This document shows positions 33,673 through 41,952 of a DNA stretch of 64,000 bases, in pieces. Origin of the DNA: Rhizobium pisi. GTDB lineage: Bacteria > Pseudomonadota > Alphaproteobacteria > Rhizobiales > Rhizobiaceae. Both the position numbers and the translations under genes were made by a program. The notes beneath the pieces were generated by a model. The model was not told where the DNA came from and made no database searches. It worked only from the letters and a program-made list of their open reading frames with translations. Where the stretch lies: positions 220,995 to 284,994 of the forward strand of contig NZ_RJJT01000008.1 in the NCBI RefSeq assembly GCF_003938655.1, in the 5' to 3' direction. The stretch's first letter is position 1, and each line of letters opens with the position of its first letter.

Positions 33673-34905
33673 TTACTTGAAGGCCTCGATTTCGCCGGCA
33701 GCCTTCTTGAGCGCGGCCTCAGGCTCGGCCTTGCCAGTCACCACGGACTGGATCATCTCGATCACCGAATTCTGGAAGCCCTTGTAGTCGGTGAAGAGCG
33801 GCTCGGGACCGCCGTAGCTGATACCGTCGATCAGCGGCTTCCAGTAGGGATCCTTGGCGACGAATTCGTCGACCTTAGCCGAAGGACGCAGCGGGGTAAG
33901 GCCGGCGCCGCCCTGCAATTCGTATTCCGACTGGACCTCCGGCGAGGTGATGAACTTGGCGAATTCCGTCGCCTTGTCCTCGACCCCGGAACCCTTGAAG
34001 ATTGCAAGGCTGTCGGTGATCAGGAGCGTGCCGGGACCCTTGGCGTCGGGGCCGAGCGGCAGCGTCGTGATGCCCCAGCTGATCGTCGTCTTCTTCAGAC
34101 GATCGGCCGCACCCGAGCCTGCCTGGATCATGGCGACCTTGCCGTCGAGGAAGATGGCGCGGACTTCGTTCTGCTCGTAGGCGGTCGGGCCTTCTTCGGC
34201 ATAGGCCGAAATATCCTTATAGGCCTTCAGCGCTGCAAGGATCTGCGGGCTGTCGAGCGTGATCTTGCCGTCGGCATCGGTGACGGCGCCGTTGTTGGTG
34301 TAAACCCAATGCATGAACTGGTGCATCGTGTTGTCGAAGGTCTTGGCAGAGAGACCGAAGCCCGGGATGCCGGTCTTTTCCTTGATGGTCTTTGCCATCT
34401 GGATTTCTTCGGCCCAGGTCTTCGGCGGCGTCTCGGGGTCGAGGCCGGCCTGCTTGAAGAGATCCTTGTTCCAATAGAGCGCCTTGGTGGAGAAGGCGAT
34501 CGGAACGCCCCACTGGTTGCCCTCGAAGGTTACCGTGTCGACGATATGAGGATAGTAGCTCTTCTTTTCGTCATCCGTCATCGGCACCGGAACGATGAGA
34601 TCGTTCTGCGCGAATTCCTTCAGCGTGCGCGAGCCGACATAGGCCATCGCAACAGGCGTGCCGGCGGCTGCGAGCGTCGTTGCCTTGTCCTGGCACTGCG
34701 CCCACCCGACGACCTCAGGCGCGACCTTCCAACCTGCGTTCTTTTCTTCCCACTGCTTGATGTATTTGGTGTGGACCGGGTCGATCGTGTCGCCGCAATA
34801 GATCCAGCTGATTTCCTTGTCGGCCGCCTGGGCAGTGACCGCAGTCAGTGCCGTTGAACCGAGCAAGGCGAGCGCCATAAGGCCTGTCTTGATGGTAATG
34901 CTCAC
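33673..34905 (-). CDS. Sugar ABC transporter solute-binding protein (MalE type), 410 aa
   Basis: A clear signal peptide (cleavage after TAQA, about residue 27) and a family 1 sugar-binding fold: DTIDPVHTKYIKQWEEKN near the N-terminus, WGVPIAFSTKALYWNKDLF in the hinge area, and AKFITSPEVQ near the C-terminus. It binds a sugar, polyol or sugar derivative in the periplasm for the two permeases encoded upstream. The gene lies 45 bases behind the MalG-type permease. Confidence 0.92.
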   Translation of the reverse strand: MSITIKTGLMALALLGSTALTAVTAQAADKEISWIYCGDTIDPVHTKYIKQWEEKNAGWKVAPEVVGWAQCQDKATTLAAAGTPVAMAYVGSRTLKEFAQNDLIVPVPMTDDEKKSYYPHIVDTVTFEGNQWGVPIAFSTKALYWNKDLFKQAGLDPETPPKTWAEEIQMAKTIKEKTGIPGFGLSAKTFDNTMHQFMHWVYTNNGAVTDADGKITLDSPQILAALKAYKDISAYAEEGPTAYEQNEVRAIFLDGKVAMIQAGSGAADRLKKTTISWGITTLPLGPDAKGPGTLLITDSLAIFKGSGVEDKATEFAKFITSPEVQSEYELQGGAGLTPLRPSAKVDEFVAKDPYWKPLIDGISYGGPEPLFTDYKGFQNSVIEMIQSVVTGKAEPEAALKKAAGEIEAFK

Positions 34906-34950
34906 GTCGTGACTCCCATTCTTGTGTTAGCTGTTCACTCGTTTTTGCTC

Positions 34951-35808
34951 TTATTGTTTCACCGCACCGGCGGTCAGGCCGCCGACGAGGTAGCGCTGAA
35001 GGAAGAAGATGACGACCATCGCCGGCGCGATGCCGACGAAGGAAGCTGCCATCAGCTCGTTCCAGATGACCTCCTGCTTGCCGAAGTAAGCAAAGAGCCC
35101 CACTGGCAAGGGCATGTATTCTGTCTTCGAGTTGAACGTCAGCGCGAAGATGAATTGCTGGGCGTAGGCGCCGATGAAGGTGGTAATGGCGACGACGATG
35201 ATCCCCGGCATCGCGATAGGCAGGATGACGCGGCGAAGCGTGTAGAAATGGCTGGCGCCATCCATGTAGGCCGCTTCGTTGAGTTCCTGGGGAATGCGGA
35301 TCATATAGGTGCGCAGCAGCCAGATCGCCGAAGGGATCAGGAACGCGACACCCGGCACGATCATGGCGAGATAGGTGTTGAGCACGCCCATGCTGCGCAT
35401 CAACCGGAAGAGCGGGATCAAAAGCACGGCACCGGAAAACATGTTCACCGTCAGGAATGCGCCGAGCAGAATGCCCATGCCCCTGAATTCGAACTTCGCA
35501 AAGGCGTAGGCCGCTGGGATGACGAGGCAGAGCACGATCACCGTGACGATGGTCGAGATGAAGAACGAGTTGAAGATATAGCGCGCAAAACCCGGCACGC
35601 TGATCCACATCGTCCGATAGGCTTCGAACGAGCCGTTCTCCGGCCAGAAGCGATAGGGCGAGGAGAAGAGCTGGCTGAGGGGCTTCAGCGAAACCAGGAA
35701 ACCTTCGAAGAAGGGCGCCAGCACGAAGAACAGAAACACGGCGATGCCGCAATAGATCAGGATGATTTCCCACCAGCGGTAGCGATCGATCATGGCCGCA
35801 TTGCTCAT
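34951..35808 (-). CDS. Sugar ABC transporter permease, MalG type, 285 aa
   Basis: Six helices with the EAA loop at PQELNEAAYMDGASHFYTLRR, which docks on the ATPase. Membrane topology and C-terminal FFLQRYLVGGLTAGAVK are standard for MalG/UgpE. It overlaps the MalF-type gene by four bases. Confidence 0.93.
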   Translation of the reverse strand: MSNAAMIDRYRWWEIILIYCGIAVFLFFVLAPFFEGFLVSLKPLSQLFSSPYRFWPENGSFEAYRTMWISVPGFARYIFNSFFISTIVTVIVLCLVIPAAYAFAKFEFRGMGILLGAFLTVNMFSGAVLLIPLFRLMRSMGVLNTYLAMIVPGVAFLIPSAIWLLRTYMIRIPQELNEAAYMDGASHFYTLRRVILPIAMPGIIVVAITTFIGAYAQQFIFALTFNSKTEYMPLPVGLFAYFGKQEVIWNELMAASFVGIAPAMVVIFFLQRYLVGGLTAGAVKQ

Positions 35809-36689
35809 GCGCGCTTCTCCGGATTGAGACGACGGGTGACGCGGAAATAGGCAAAGCAGAAGAGCGACAGGAAGATGCAGATCAAAACGGCGCGCGCCGC
35901 CCCTTCACCGTATTTCTTCGAGCCGATTGCGGTCTGATAGGTATCGATGATCATCGTCGTCGTCTCGCCGCTCGGCCCGCCCTGCGTCAGGATCCAGATG
36001 ATGTCGAACGAGTTGAAGGTGGCGATCAGCGAGAGCATCGACATGGTGATGATGGCGGGGACCATCAGCGGCAGCGTGATGCGGCGGAAGCGGTACCAGC
36101 GGCCGGCGCCGTCCGTCCAGGCAGCCTCGTAGAGATCCTTTGGAATGGATTGGATCGCCGCCAGGAAGTAGATCGTCACCAGCGGCACGCCGATCCACAC
36201 GTCGGTGACGATCGTTGCCCAGAAGGCGGTGCTTCCATAGGCGAGGAAGGCAACCGGACCGTCGACGAGACCGAGACGCTGCAGGACCCCTGATATCATC
36301 CCGAACTGGCCGTTATACATCCAGCCCCACATGAAGATGCCGATCGCCATCGGCACGATCCATGGCGGCATGGTCAGCAGCCGGAACAGGGAGCGGCCGG
36401 GCACGGCGGCATTCAGCATGGTTGCGCCAAACGTACCGATCACCATTTTCAGGGCGACCGAGAAGAAGGTCCAGATGAAGGTGCGGATGATGACCTCCGC
36501 AAACCGTTCATTGAAGATCTTCTCGTAATTGATCCAGCCGACCCATTCCGTGGTCTTCTTCAGCGACGCGTCGGTGAAGGAGAGTATGAACGTATCGACC
36601 AGCGGATAGGCGACGATCGCGAGAACATAGAGGACTGCCGGAAGAAGAAGGATCCAGGCGAAGATGATCGTGCTTCTTTGAACACTCAT
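35805..36689 (-). CDS. Sugar ABC transporter permease, MalF type, 294 aa
   Basis: Six helices, EAA loop at PKDLYEAAWTDGAGRWYRFRR, and an N-terminal first helix ILLLPAVLYVLAIVAYPLVDT as in UgpA/MalF proteins. Forms the channel with the MalG-type partner. It follows the dehydrogenase gene after 13 bases. Confidence 0.93.
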   Translation of the reverse strand: MSVQRSTIIFAWILLLPAVLYVLAIVAYPLVDTFILSFTDASLKKTTEWVGWINYEKIFNERFAEVIIRTFIWTFFSVALKMVIGTFGATMLNAAVPGRSLFRLLTMPPWIVPMAIGIFMWGWMYNGQFGMISGVLQRLGLVDGPVAFLAYGSTAFWATIVTDVWIGVPLVTIYFLAAIQSIPKDLYEAAWTDGAGRWYRFRRITLPLMVPAIITMSMLSLIATFNSFDIIWILTQGGPSGETTTMIIDTYQTAIGSKKYGEGAARAVLICIFLSLFCFAYFRVTRRLNPEKRA

Positions 36690-36702
36690 CTTGCCGTCCT
36701 CC

Positions 36703-37860
36703 TCAAGCCGCTTTTGCGTGGAGGGCTTCGTCGAAGCGGTCCCAGACGGGGCGCAGGTCGACGACCGTTTTCTTCATCCTTGCTTCGTCCATCGCGAGCG
36801 CCAGAATGCCGGCTTCGAGCGCGTTCAGCGTGGAGACGGGAAGTTCAAGCCCGGTGCGCACGCTTTCGAGCAGGTCGCCCGCCATCTGTTCATCGGCGCC
36901 GTAATGCTGGGAGAGCTCCGTGGCGGCGTAGGTGTTTTCGACCACTTTGTTGCCCGTCAGCTGTTCGTGCACGTTGAGGTAGCCACGGACGAAATCGCCT
37001 TCGGCCATGCCGCGCGAGCCCATGATGGCGAAACGACGGAACTGGTCGGGCACATTGAGATTGGTATGGAAGTTCATGCCGACGCCATTGGCATATTCGA
37101 CGATCGCCACCTGATAATCGATGATGTCGGCATCGCTGTCGAAGACCTTGTCCGAACCCATCCATCCGCTCGGCTTGCGATGGAAAAGCTCGAGATCGTT
37201 GATGCCTTCGCGCGCCGGGTCATTGGCCGGGATGAAGCTCTTGCGGCCGCCGAAACTGGCGACACGTTCCGGCCGTGCGCCGACGACACCATTATAAAGA
37301 TCAAGGTCGTGGCAGCACTTCTCCAGCATGAAGCTGCCGGAATAGCGCTCGTATCGGCGCCAGTCGCGCATGAAGAAGGCACCGTGATAAGGCTCGATAT
37401 GTTCGGACGCCTCGATCGATACGATCTGACCCAGCTTGCCCTCGGCCTGGATAGCGCGCAGATCCCGGTAAAGAGGAGAATAGCGCAGCACGAGACCGAC
37501 CATCAGCCGCTCATGACCGAATTTCGCCATCAGATGGGCAAGCTCGATGCTTTCTGCGATCGTCGTGACGATCGGCTTTTCGCAGAAGACCTTGAGACCG
37601 GCCTGAAGCCCGAGTCTGATATGGTCGAGATGCATGTGATTGGGCGAGCCGATCATCAGGAGATCGAGCTTCTCGGAGGCAAGGAGTTCTTCTGGCGAAC
37701 CATAGGCTTTGCCGACCGAAATTCCCTTTTCCGTCAATCCGGGAAGTCCGGCGGGATCCGGGTCCACATAGCCTACGATGTCGAAACTGCTGTCGATTGC
37801 CTTGAAGACATAGCCGAGATAACCGAGCCGGAATCCTAGCCCTATGATTCCCACTTTCAT
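36703..37860 (-). CDS. Gfo/Idh/MocA-family oxidoreductase, 385 aa
   Basis: N-terminal Rossmann motif GIIGLGFRLGYLG, the FCEKPIVTT strand characteristic of the family (Lys of EKP in the active site), and a C-terminal alpha/beta domain. These enzymes oxidise inositol, amino- or deoxy-sugars with NAD(P). As first gene of the operon with a sugar importer, it probably performs the first catabolic step on the imported sugar. The start MKVGIIG at 37860 is chosen because an upstream start would place 22 extra residues before the nucleotide-binding strand. Confidence 0.9.
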   Translation of the reverse strand: MKVGIIGLGFRLGYLGYVFKAIDSSFDIVGYVDPDPAGLPGLTEKGISVGKAYGSPEELLASEKLDLLMIGSPNHMHLDHIRLGLQAGLKVFCEKPIVTTIAESIELAHLMAKFGHERLMVGLVLRYSPLYRDLRAIQAEGKLGQIVSIEASEHIEPYHGAFFMRDWRRYERYSGSFMLEKCCHDLDLYNGVVGARPERVASFGGRKSFIPANDPAREGINDLELFHRKPSGWMGSDKVFDSDADIIDYQVAIVEYANGVGMNFHTNLNVPDQFRRFAIMGSRGMAEGDFVRGYLNVHEQLTGNKVVENTYAATELSQHYGADEQMAGDLLESVRTGLELPVSTLNALEAGILALAMDEARMKKTVVDLRPVWDRFDEALHAKAA

Positions 37861-37952
37861 GCCGATCAGGTTCCCATTTAAGTAATTTATTTTCTTTAAG
37901 TTGGGACAAAAAACGAGGGGCGTCAATAGAAAACGGGCCTCAAAGCAGAAGC

Positions 37953-37969
37953 ATGAAATTAATTTTCAT
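37953..37969. promoter_or_regulatory. Palindrome ATGAAA-N5-TTTCAT upstream of the sugar importer operon
   Basis: A perfect 6-bp inverted repeat 93 bases upstream of the dehydrogenase start, in a 330-base gap (37861-38190) with the divergent hydrolase gene. It resembles the TGAAA-N4-TTTCA site near the RpiR gene. AT-rich TTATTTTCTTTAAG sequence at 37887-37900 probably belongs to the promoter. No gene is seen in the gap. Confidence 0.45.
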
Positions 37970-38190
37970 AGATCGATAGGCGGCTGTCGATTCCGAGCCT
38001 CCAGCTGCCTTCGCCAGCGACAGATGGCGCCGGGCCGCACCTTCAGGCAGAGGACCGGCGGATGCGAGGGGCCAATTGCCCGAGCCTCGATCGCCCCAGC
38101 AAGCTCACGCAGAACTCGCGAAATGTTGAAAAGAGTCGCGAGCTTACGTGTGTAGGATGGCCCGAGGACCCGAGGCAAGGAGGAGCCATC

Positions 38191-39078
38191 ATGACCCGTA
38201 TGACAGCCAAGGATTTCCCTCAGGAACTTCTCGAACTCTACGATTATTACGCACATGGGAAAATCACCAAGCGCGAGTTTCTCGACCGGGCCGGCAAATT
38301 CGCCGTCGGCGGCGTGACGGCAGCCGCCATTCTTGCGTCGCTCAGCCCCGATTATGCGCTGGCGACCCAGGTCGAATTCACCGATCCCGATATATCAGCC
38401 GAATACATCACCTATCCCTCGCCGAAAGGAAATGGAGATGTGCGCGGCTATCTCGTCCGCCCTGCGAAAGCCGCCGGCAAGGTCGCGGCCGTGGTGGTCG
38501 TTCACGAGAACAGGGGCCTTAATCCCTATATCGAAGACGTGGCGCGGCGCGTGGCGAAAGCAGGCTTCATTGCGCTTGCGCCCGACGGCCTCACTTCGGT
38601 CGGAGGCTATCCCGGCAATGACGAAAAGGGGCGGGACCTCCAGCAGAAGGTCGATCCGGAAAAGCTGATGAACGACTTCTTCGCGGCGGTGGAGTTCCTG
38701 ATGCACGGCGACCTCACCACCGGCAAGATCGGCATCACCGGCTTCTGCTACGGCGGCGGCGTTGCCAACGCTGCCGCGGTCGCCTATCCCGAGCTTGCCG
38801 CCGCCGTGCCCTTTTACGGCAGGCAGCCGCCCGCCGAGGACGTGCCGAAGATCAAAGCGCCGTTGCTCCTCCATTATGCCGGCCTGGACAAGGGGATCAA
38901 CGAAGGCTGGCCGGCCTATGAGGCCGCGCTGAAATCAGCTGGAAAAACCTACGAGGCCTATATCTACCCCAACGTCAACCACGGCTTCCACAACGATTCC
39001 ACGCCACGCTATGACGAAGCGGCAGCCAAGCTCGCCTGGCAGAGAACGATCGACTGGTTCACGAAATATCTCGCCTGA
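38191..39078 (+). CDS. Dienelactone hydrolase family protein, 295 aa
   Basis: The start at 38191 has a perfect AGGAGG seven bases upstream. Residues 40-65 are hydrophobic ([20 protein letters not shown]), a likely signal or anchor segment ending at ALA, though without twin arginines. The hydrolase domain has VVHENRGLN, the nucleophile Cys in [10 protein letters not shown], and the late His in NVNHGFHND, the Cys-His-Asp triad of dienelactone hydrolases. Probably a periplasmic esterase or lactonase; substrate unknown. Confidence 0.88.
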   Translation: MTRMTAKDFPQELLELYDYYAHGKITKREFLDRAGKFAVGGVTAAAILASLSPDYALATQVEFTDPDISAEYITYPSPKGNGDVRGYLVRPAKAAGKVAAVVVVHENRGLNPYIEDVARRVAKAGFIALAPDGLTSVGGYPGNDEKGRDLQQKVDPEKLMNDFFAAVEFLMHGDLTTGKIGITGFCYGGGVANAAAVAYPELAAAVPFYGRQPPAEDVPKIKAPLLLHYAGLDKGINEGWPAYEAALKSAGKTYEAYIYPNVNHGFHNDSTPRYDEAAAKLAWQRTIDWFTKYLA

Positions 39079-39102
39079 GAAGGCCGCGGCTGAAGATCAC
39101 AC

Positions 39103-39122
39103 GGCGGGAAGGCGTTCCCGCC
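39103..39122. terminator. Hairpin between convergent genes
   Basis: GGCGGGAA (39103-39110) pairs perfectly with TTCCCGCC (39115-39122) over a four-base loop, 25 bases after the hydrolase stop. Without a T-run it is only a likely transcript end or stabiliser. Confidence 0.4.
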
Positions 39123-39141
39123 GCCCGGCACCGTGGCGCAG

Positions 39142-39582
39142 CTATTGCGAACCGTCGACCTTGCGTCTTCCCCGACTGACCACCATGCCGCCGACGATAA
39201 GAACAATGCCGGCCGCGTTCGCCCAGAACGATGCAGGGACGGCGCGCGCGTAGTCAAACGCCACCCCCGTTACCATCTGCCCGCCGATGATCAGCAGAGC
39301 CGAATTGACCGCCCCTATTCGCGCAATCGCCCAACTGCCGGCTGCCACGAAGATAACGCCGATGGGACCGCCCAGATAGATATACCAGGGCGCCTCGGCG
39401 GCGCCGGCAGGAAGCAGGCCTCCGACGAAGAGACCGAGGCAGGTAAGGACGACAAAACCTACGGCGTGGTTCCAAAAAGATGCGATCAGCGGCGTCGTGG
39501 AGATGCTCAACCGTCCATTGAGCTGACGGCTGAGACCAACGAGCATGCCGCCCAGGCAAGCGAGGAGAACGAAGACCGTCAT
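39142..39582 (-). CDS. DUF606/YdcZ-family DMT transporter subunit, 146 aa
   Basis: Five predicted helices, starting MTVFVLLACLGGMLVGLSRQLNG and ending in a basic tail. DUF606 proteins are half-size members of the drug/metabolite transporter superfamily. The start at 39582 overlaps the stop of the companion gene by four bases (ATGA), so the two halves are translationally coupled and probably pair in the membrane. Confidence 0.82.
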   Translation of the reverse strand: MTVFVLLACLGGMLVGLSRQLNGRLSISTTPLIASFWNHAVGFVVLTCLGLFVGGLLPAGAAEAPWYIYLGGPIGVIFVAAGSWAIARIGAVNSALLIIGGQMVTGVAFDYARAVPASFWANAAGIVLIVGGMVVSRGRRKVDGSQ

Positions 39583-40064
39583 GCTGCACCTCGCCCGAAC
39601 AGGATGATGAGCGCAGCCCCCGTGACGACCAAGCCCAGCGCCGCGACGTCTCGTGGATCGGGGCGCCGCTTTTGCAGGCCGAACAGTCCCCAGCTGTCGG
39701 CAGCGACGCTGAAAGCGACCTGGCCGGCCAACCCCAAAGCCAAAGTGCCGGAGAGCCCGAGCGGTGAATTGACCGCAGTCGAGGTCAGAATGACCGTTGC
39801 CGCGCCGGATATTCCACCGAAATAGGCCCACAAGGGCGCGCCGGCGGCTTTTCCCAGCGTTGGCGTGCCGCGCCGGTGGATCAGCAGGAGAAGAATGATG
39901 GCTGCGATGATGCCTGTGCCGTGGGCGGTCCATGACGAGAAGAGGGGATTTCCATAACGCGCCAGTTCCCCATTGAGGTGTACCATGAACGTCAGGAGCC
40001 CACCCGTGGCAAAGGCTCCGGCAAAGTAGATCGGATGCGGATTTCGTACTCTTTCGATGGTCAT
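39579..40064 (-). CDS. DUF606/YdcZ-family DMT transporter subunit, 161 aa
   Basis: The second half-transporter, also with five helices (YFAGAFATGGLLTFMVHLNGEL at the start; ALGLVVTGAALIILFGRG at the end). The NGEL/NGRL motif after helix 1 is shared with its partner, showing common ancestry. Substrate unknown. Confidence 0.82.
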   Translation of the reverse strand: MTIERVRNPHPIYFAGAFATGGLLTFMVHLNGELARYGNPLFSSWTAHGTGIIAAIILLLLIHRRGTPTLGKAAGAPLWAYFGGISGAATVILTSTAVNSPLGLSGTLALGLAGQVAFSVAADSWGLFGLQKRRPDPRDVAALGLVVTGAALIILFGRGAA

Positions 40065-40454
40065 TGGAAGTCCCGTTAAAGAATCGCTTTGCGACGGATA
40101 TTATTGCCACTAAGGCCATTCATCGGCATTTTCAGCAAGATGATGACCGTCGTCCGTCTGCCTGTTGTCGGCGCCCGACGTCCCGCGTCGCCAAGCAGGG
40201 GACTGTCGGCGACCACAAGAAAATACCGCCGGCCATCGTCATCGGCGCGTTTCTGAAATGGATACAGGCCGCAACAGTGATTACCACAAGTCGCTTCCGC
40301 TTTTGGCAATTGTGCGGTAGCCTGTCTTTTCCTTCACATCGAGCGAAGATTTTTCGCTGCGACCCCAAAGACGCCGAGGACGGCGAAGTTTCGACCGTCC
40401 AGAGTTCCGGAACAGTTTCCGTCAGCCGTGATACGGCAAAAATGCGATGTGAAC

Positions 40455-40480
40455 GGAACAATGATGCCTGCACCTGGGTT
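40455..40480 (+). promoter_or_regulatory. Possible EcfG (general stress) promoter
   Basis: GGAAC (40455-40459), 17 bases, then GGTT (40477-40480), close to the alphaproteobacterial EcfG consensus GGAAC-N17/18-CGTT, 32 bases upstream of the small gene at 40512. The rest of 40065-40511 shows no gene. Confidence 0.4.
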
Positions 40481-40511
40481 TCGAGCCTTAGCGTTCAAAA
40501 GGAGGAGCATT

Positions 40512-40730
40512 ATGCCTACGGTTGCCGCGACATCCATCACTCCGCCCGATCAGCATGTCGTCACCGCCCGCGAAGCTATCGAGCCGCTTTACGAAAAGCT
40601 CGAGCTTCAAACGGAGTCGCTCGTTCTCTCTGCAGCGCTGGAAGCAGGATGGTCTCCGGACGAGGCAACGGAAGCGCTGGCGGCGCTCAGACTGCAGGAC
40701 GCACTTTCCATCCTCGGACCAACTAACTAG
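40512..40730 (+). CDS. Small acidic protein of unknown function, 72 aa
   Basis: A strong AGGAGGAG lies five bases upstream of the ATG. The product is acidic and probably all-helical, with a C-terminal pattern LEAGWSPDEATEALAALR. A similar GW-plus-alanine-rich helix pattern occurs in the protein encoded at 41110 on the other strand. Such tiny helical proteins are common near stress genes in rhizobia, but I cannot assign a role. Confidence 0.65.
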   Translation: MPTVAATSITPPDQHVVTAREAIEPLYEKLELQTESLVLSAALEAGWSPDEATEALAALRLQDALSILGPTN

Positions 40731-41030
40731 CCAATCCTTTCGAGAACAAATCGACGAGCTTCGACAAATCCGAGAGATCGGGTGGCAGTATCTTAAGATC
40801 GCGGTGCCGGCTTCGTCGGTCTCCTCGTGTGCGGACGATCAATCCCGGTCGTGTGCGATCCGGCCAATAGTATGCCTATCGACCGGTGGACCGGTGTAGA
40901 GTTTTACAATCATGCTGTCGCGAGCAGAGCCGCTGAGTTCGAAATACAGGTGCAGGTAGCAGTCTTGGTTGTCGCCGCTACGACTTATACTCCGTCATCG
41001 TTGAGGGCCTAATTCCACGCGACCTTTTCT

Positions 41031-41112
41031 AGAGCGGTTCAGCTTTTCCTAGAAGCACAGAACCGCTCTCATCTTCTGTATTTGCGCAATTCCAGACGCC
41101 TGGATTGCTCTA
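41031..41112. repeat. RIME-like rhizobial intergenic palindromic element
   Basis: Two adjacent inverted repeats: AGAGCGGTTC (41031-41040) with GAACCGCTCT (41060-41069), and GCAATTCCAG (41086-41095) with CTGGATTGC (41100-41108). The pieces AGAGCGGTTC and GCAATTCCAG resemble mosaic elements scattered between rhizobial genes. Its right end, CTCTAG, provides the TAG stop of the gene at 41110. Confidence 0.6.
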
Positions 41113-41310
41113 GTTCGGTCGAAGCCTTTTGGTCGCGATCAGCATCACGAGATCTTCGGAGGCATCTGCGAGCGCCAGTGCCAGTTCCGCAGCCTCCCAT
41201 CCACGTTTCTGCAAACTGACGAGCATTTCTACCATCGCGACTTCGACTTCTTGTCTGCAGCTCGAAATCGGCTTCAATTCGATAATTTTCTCATCACATG
41301 CCGTAGTCAT
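41110..41310 (-). CDS. Small protein of unknown function, 66 aa
   Basis: GGAGG lies six bases upstream of the ATG at 41310. The protein begins MTTACDEKIIEL and has an amphipathic C-terminal half, LVSLQKRGWEAAELALALAD, comparable to the small protein at 40512. Its stop codon is formed by the last bases of the RIME-like repeat, so insertion of the repeat may have set its C-terminus. Function unknown. Confidence 0.55.
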   Translation of the reverse strand: MTTACDEKIIELKPISSCRQEVEVAMVEMLVSLQKRGWEAAELALALADASEDLVMLIATKRLRPN

Positions 41311-41412
41311 CTTAGCCTCCGTTCTGCCATATGAAAGGCAGCGTCCACAAATTCGACAATGGGTGGATATGATAGGGGTTGCGTGCAGGCCTCGGTCGTT
41401 ACGCATCGACAC

Positions 41413-41952
41413 AGATGGCCTCGGCTGCGCGCAACCCCTTGCGCGCCATTATTTGCCGATGTCCGGCCTAGGAGCGTCTCGCATGAATTTTCACGACACA
41501 AGGTAAGCATTTTTCCTGACGCCAGAGGGCCTCTCGCAGAATAATTTCCGTTGCGAGCCGCGCTCGCGCAAAGAGCGCACGAATATTTCTCCGATAGTTC
41601 ACGACCTATCCTCCTGTGTTTTCATGTTTTGTTTTGAATAAGTGTCGTTTTACGTTGCCGGCGCTTCGAAACTACATTGCACCAACAAATGAGGATTTTG
41701 GATTTTCCGAACTTCCTCAGGAATTAACGATTGCTCATTTAAATATATGAACAGCACGCAATTGTCGTTATCGCCGCATCCTGAAAATTATCGGTCCGTC
41801 CATTTCTGCTCGTCAGAGAATATGATAGGTAGCTTATGCACGTAGAGCTTTAGCCAATTCGGCTTTGTCGGATGGTTGTGCGGTTCAGCGCGAAAACGAT
41901 TGTTTGCTTCAATTTCAACAGCCCGGATCGGCTTATGCGCTGGAGGAATTGG
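41413..41952. other. AT-rich intergenic region without recognised gene
   Basis: About 540 bases between the small protein gene and the AraC gene, with a distinctly AT-rich stretch at about 41600-41760. I find no coding frame with a ribosome binding site. The AraC promoter should lie here. Confidence 0.5.

Noticed and set aside
38191..39078. Twin-arginine signal in the dienelactone hydrolase
   Set aside because: The n-region has KREFLDR and no adjacent arginine pair, so I only claim a hydrophobic export or anchor segment.
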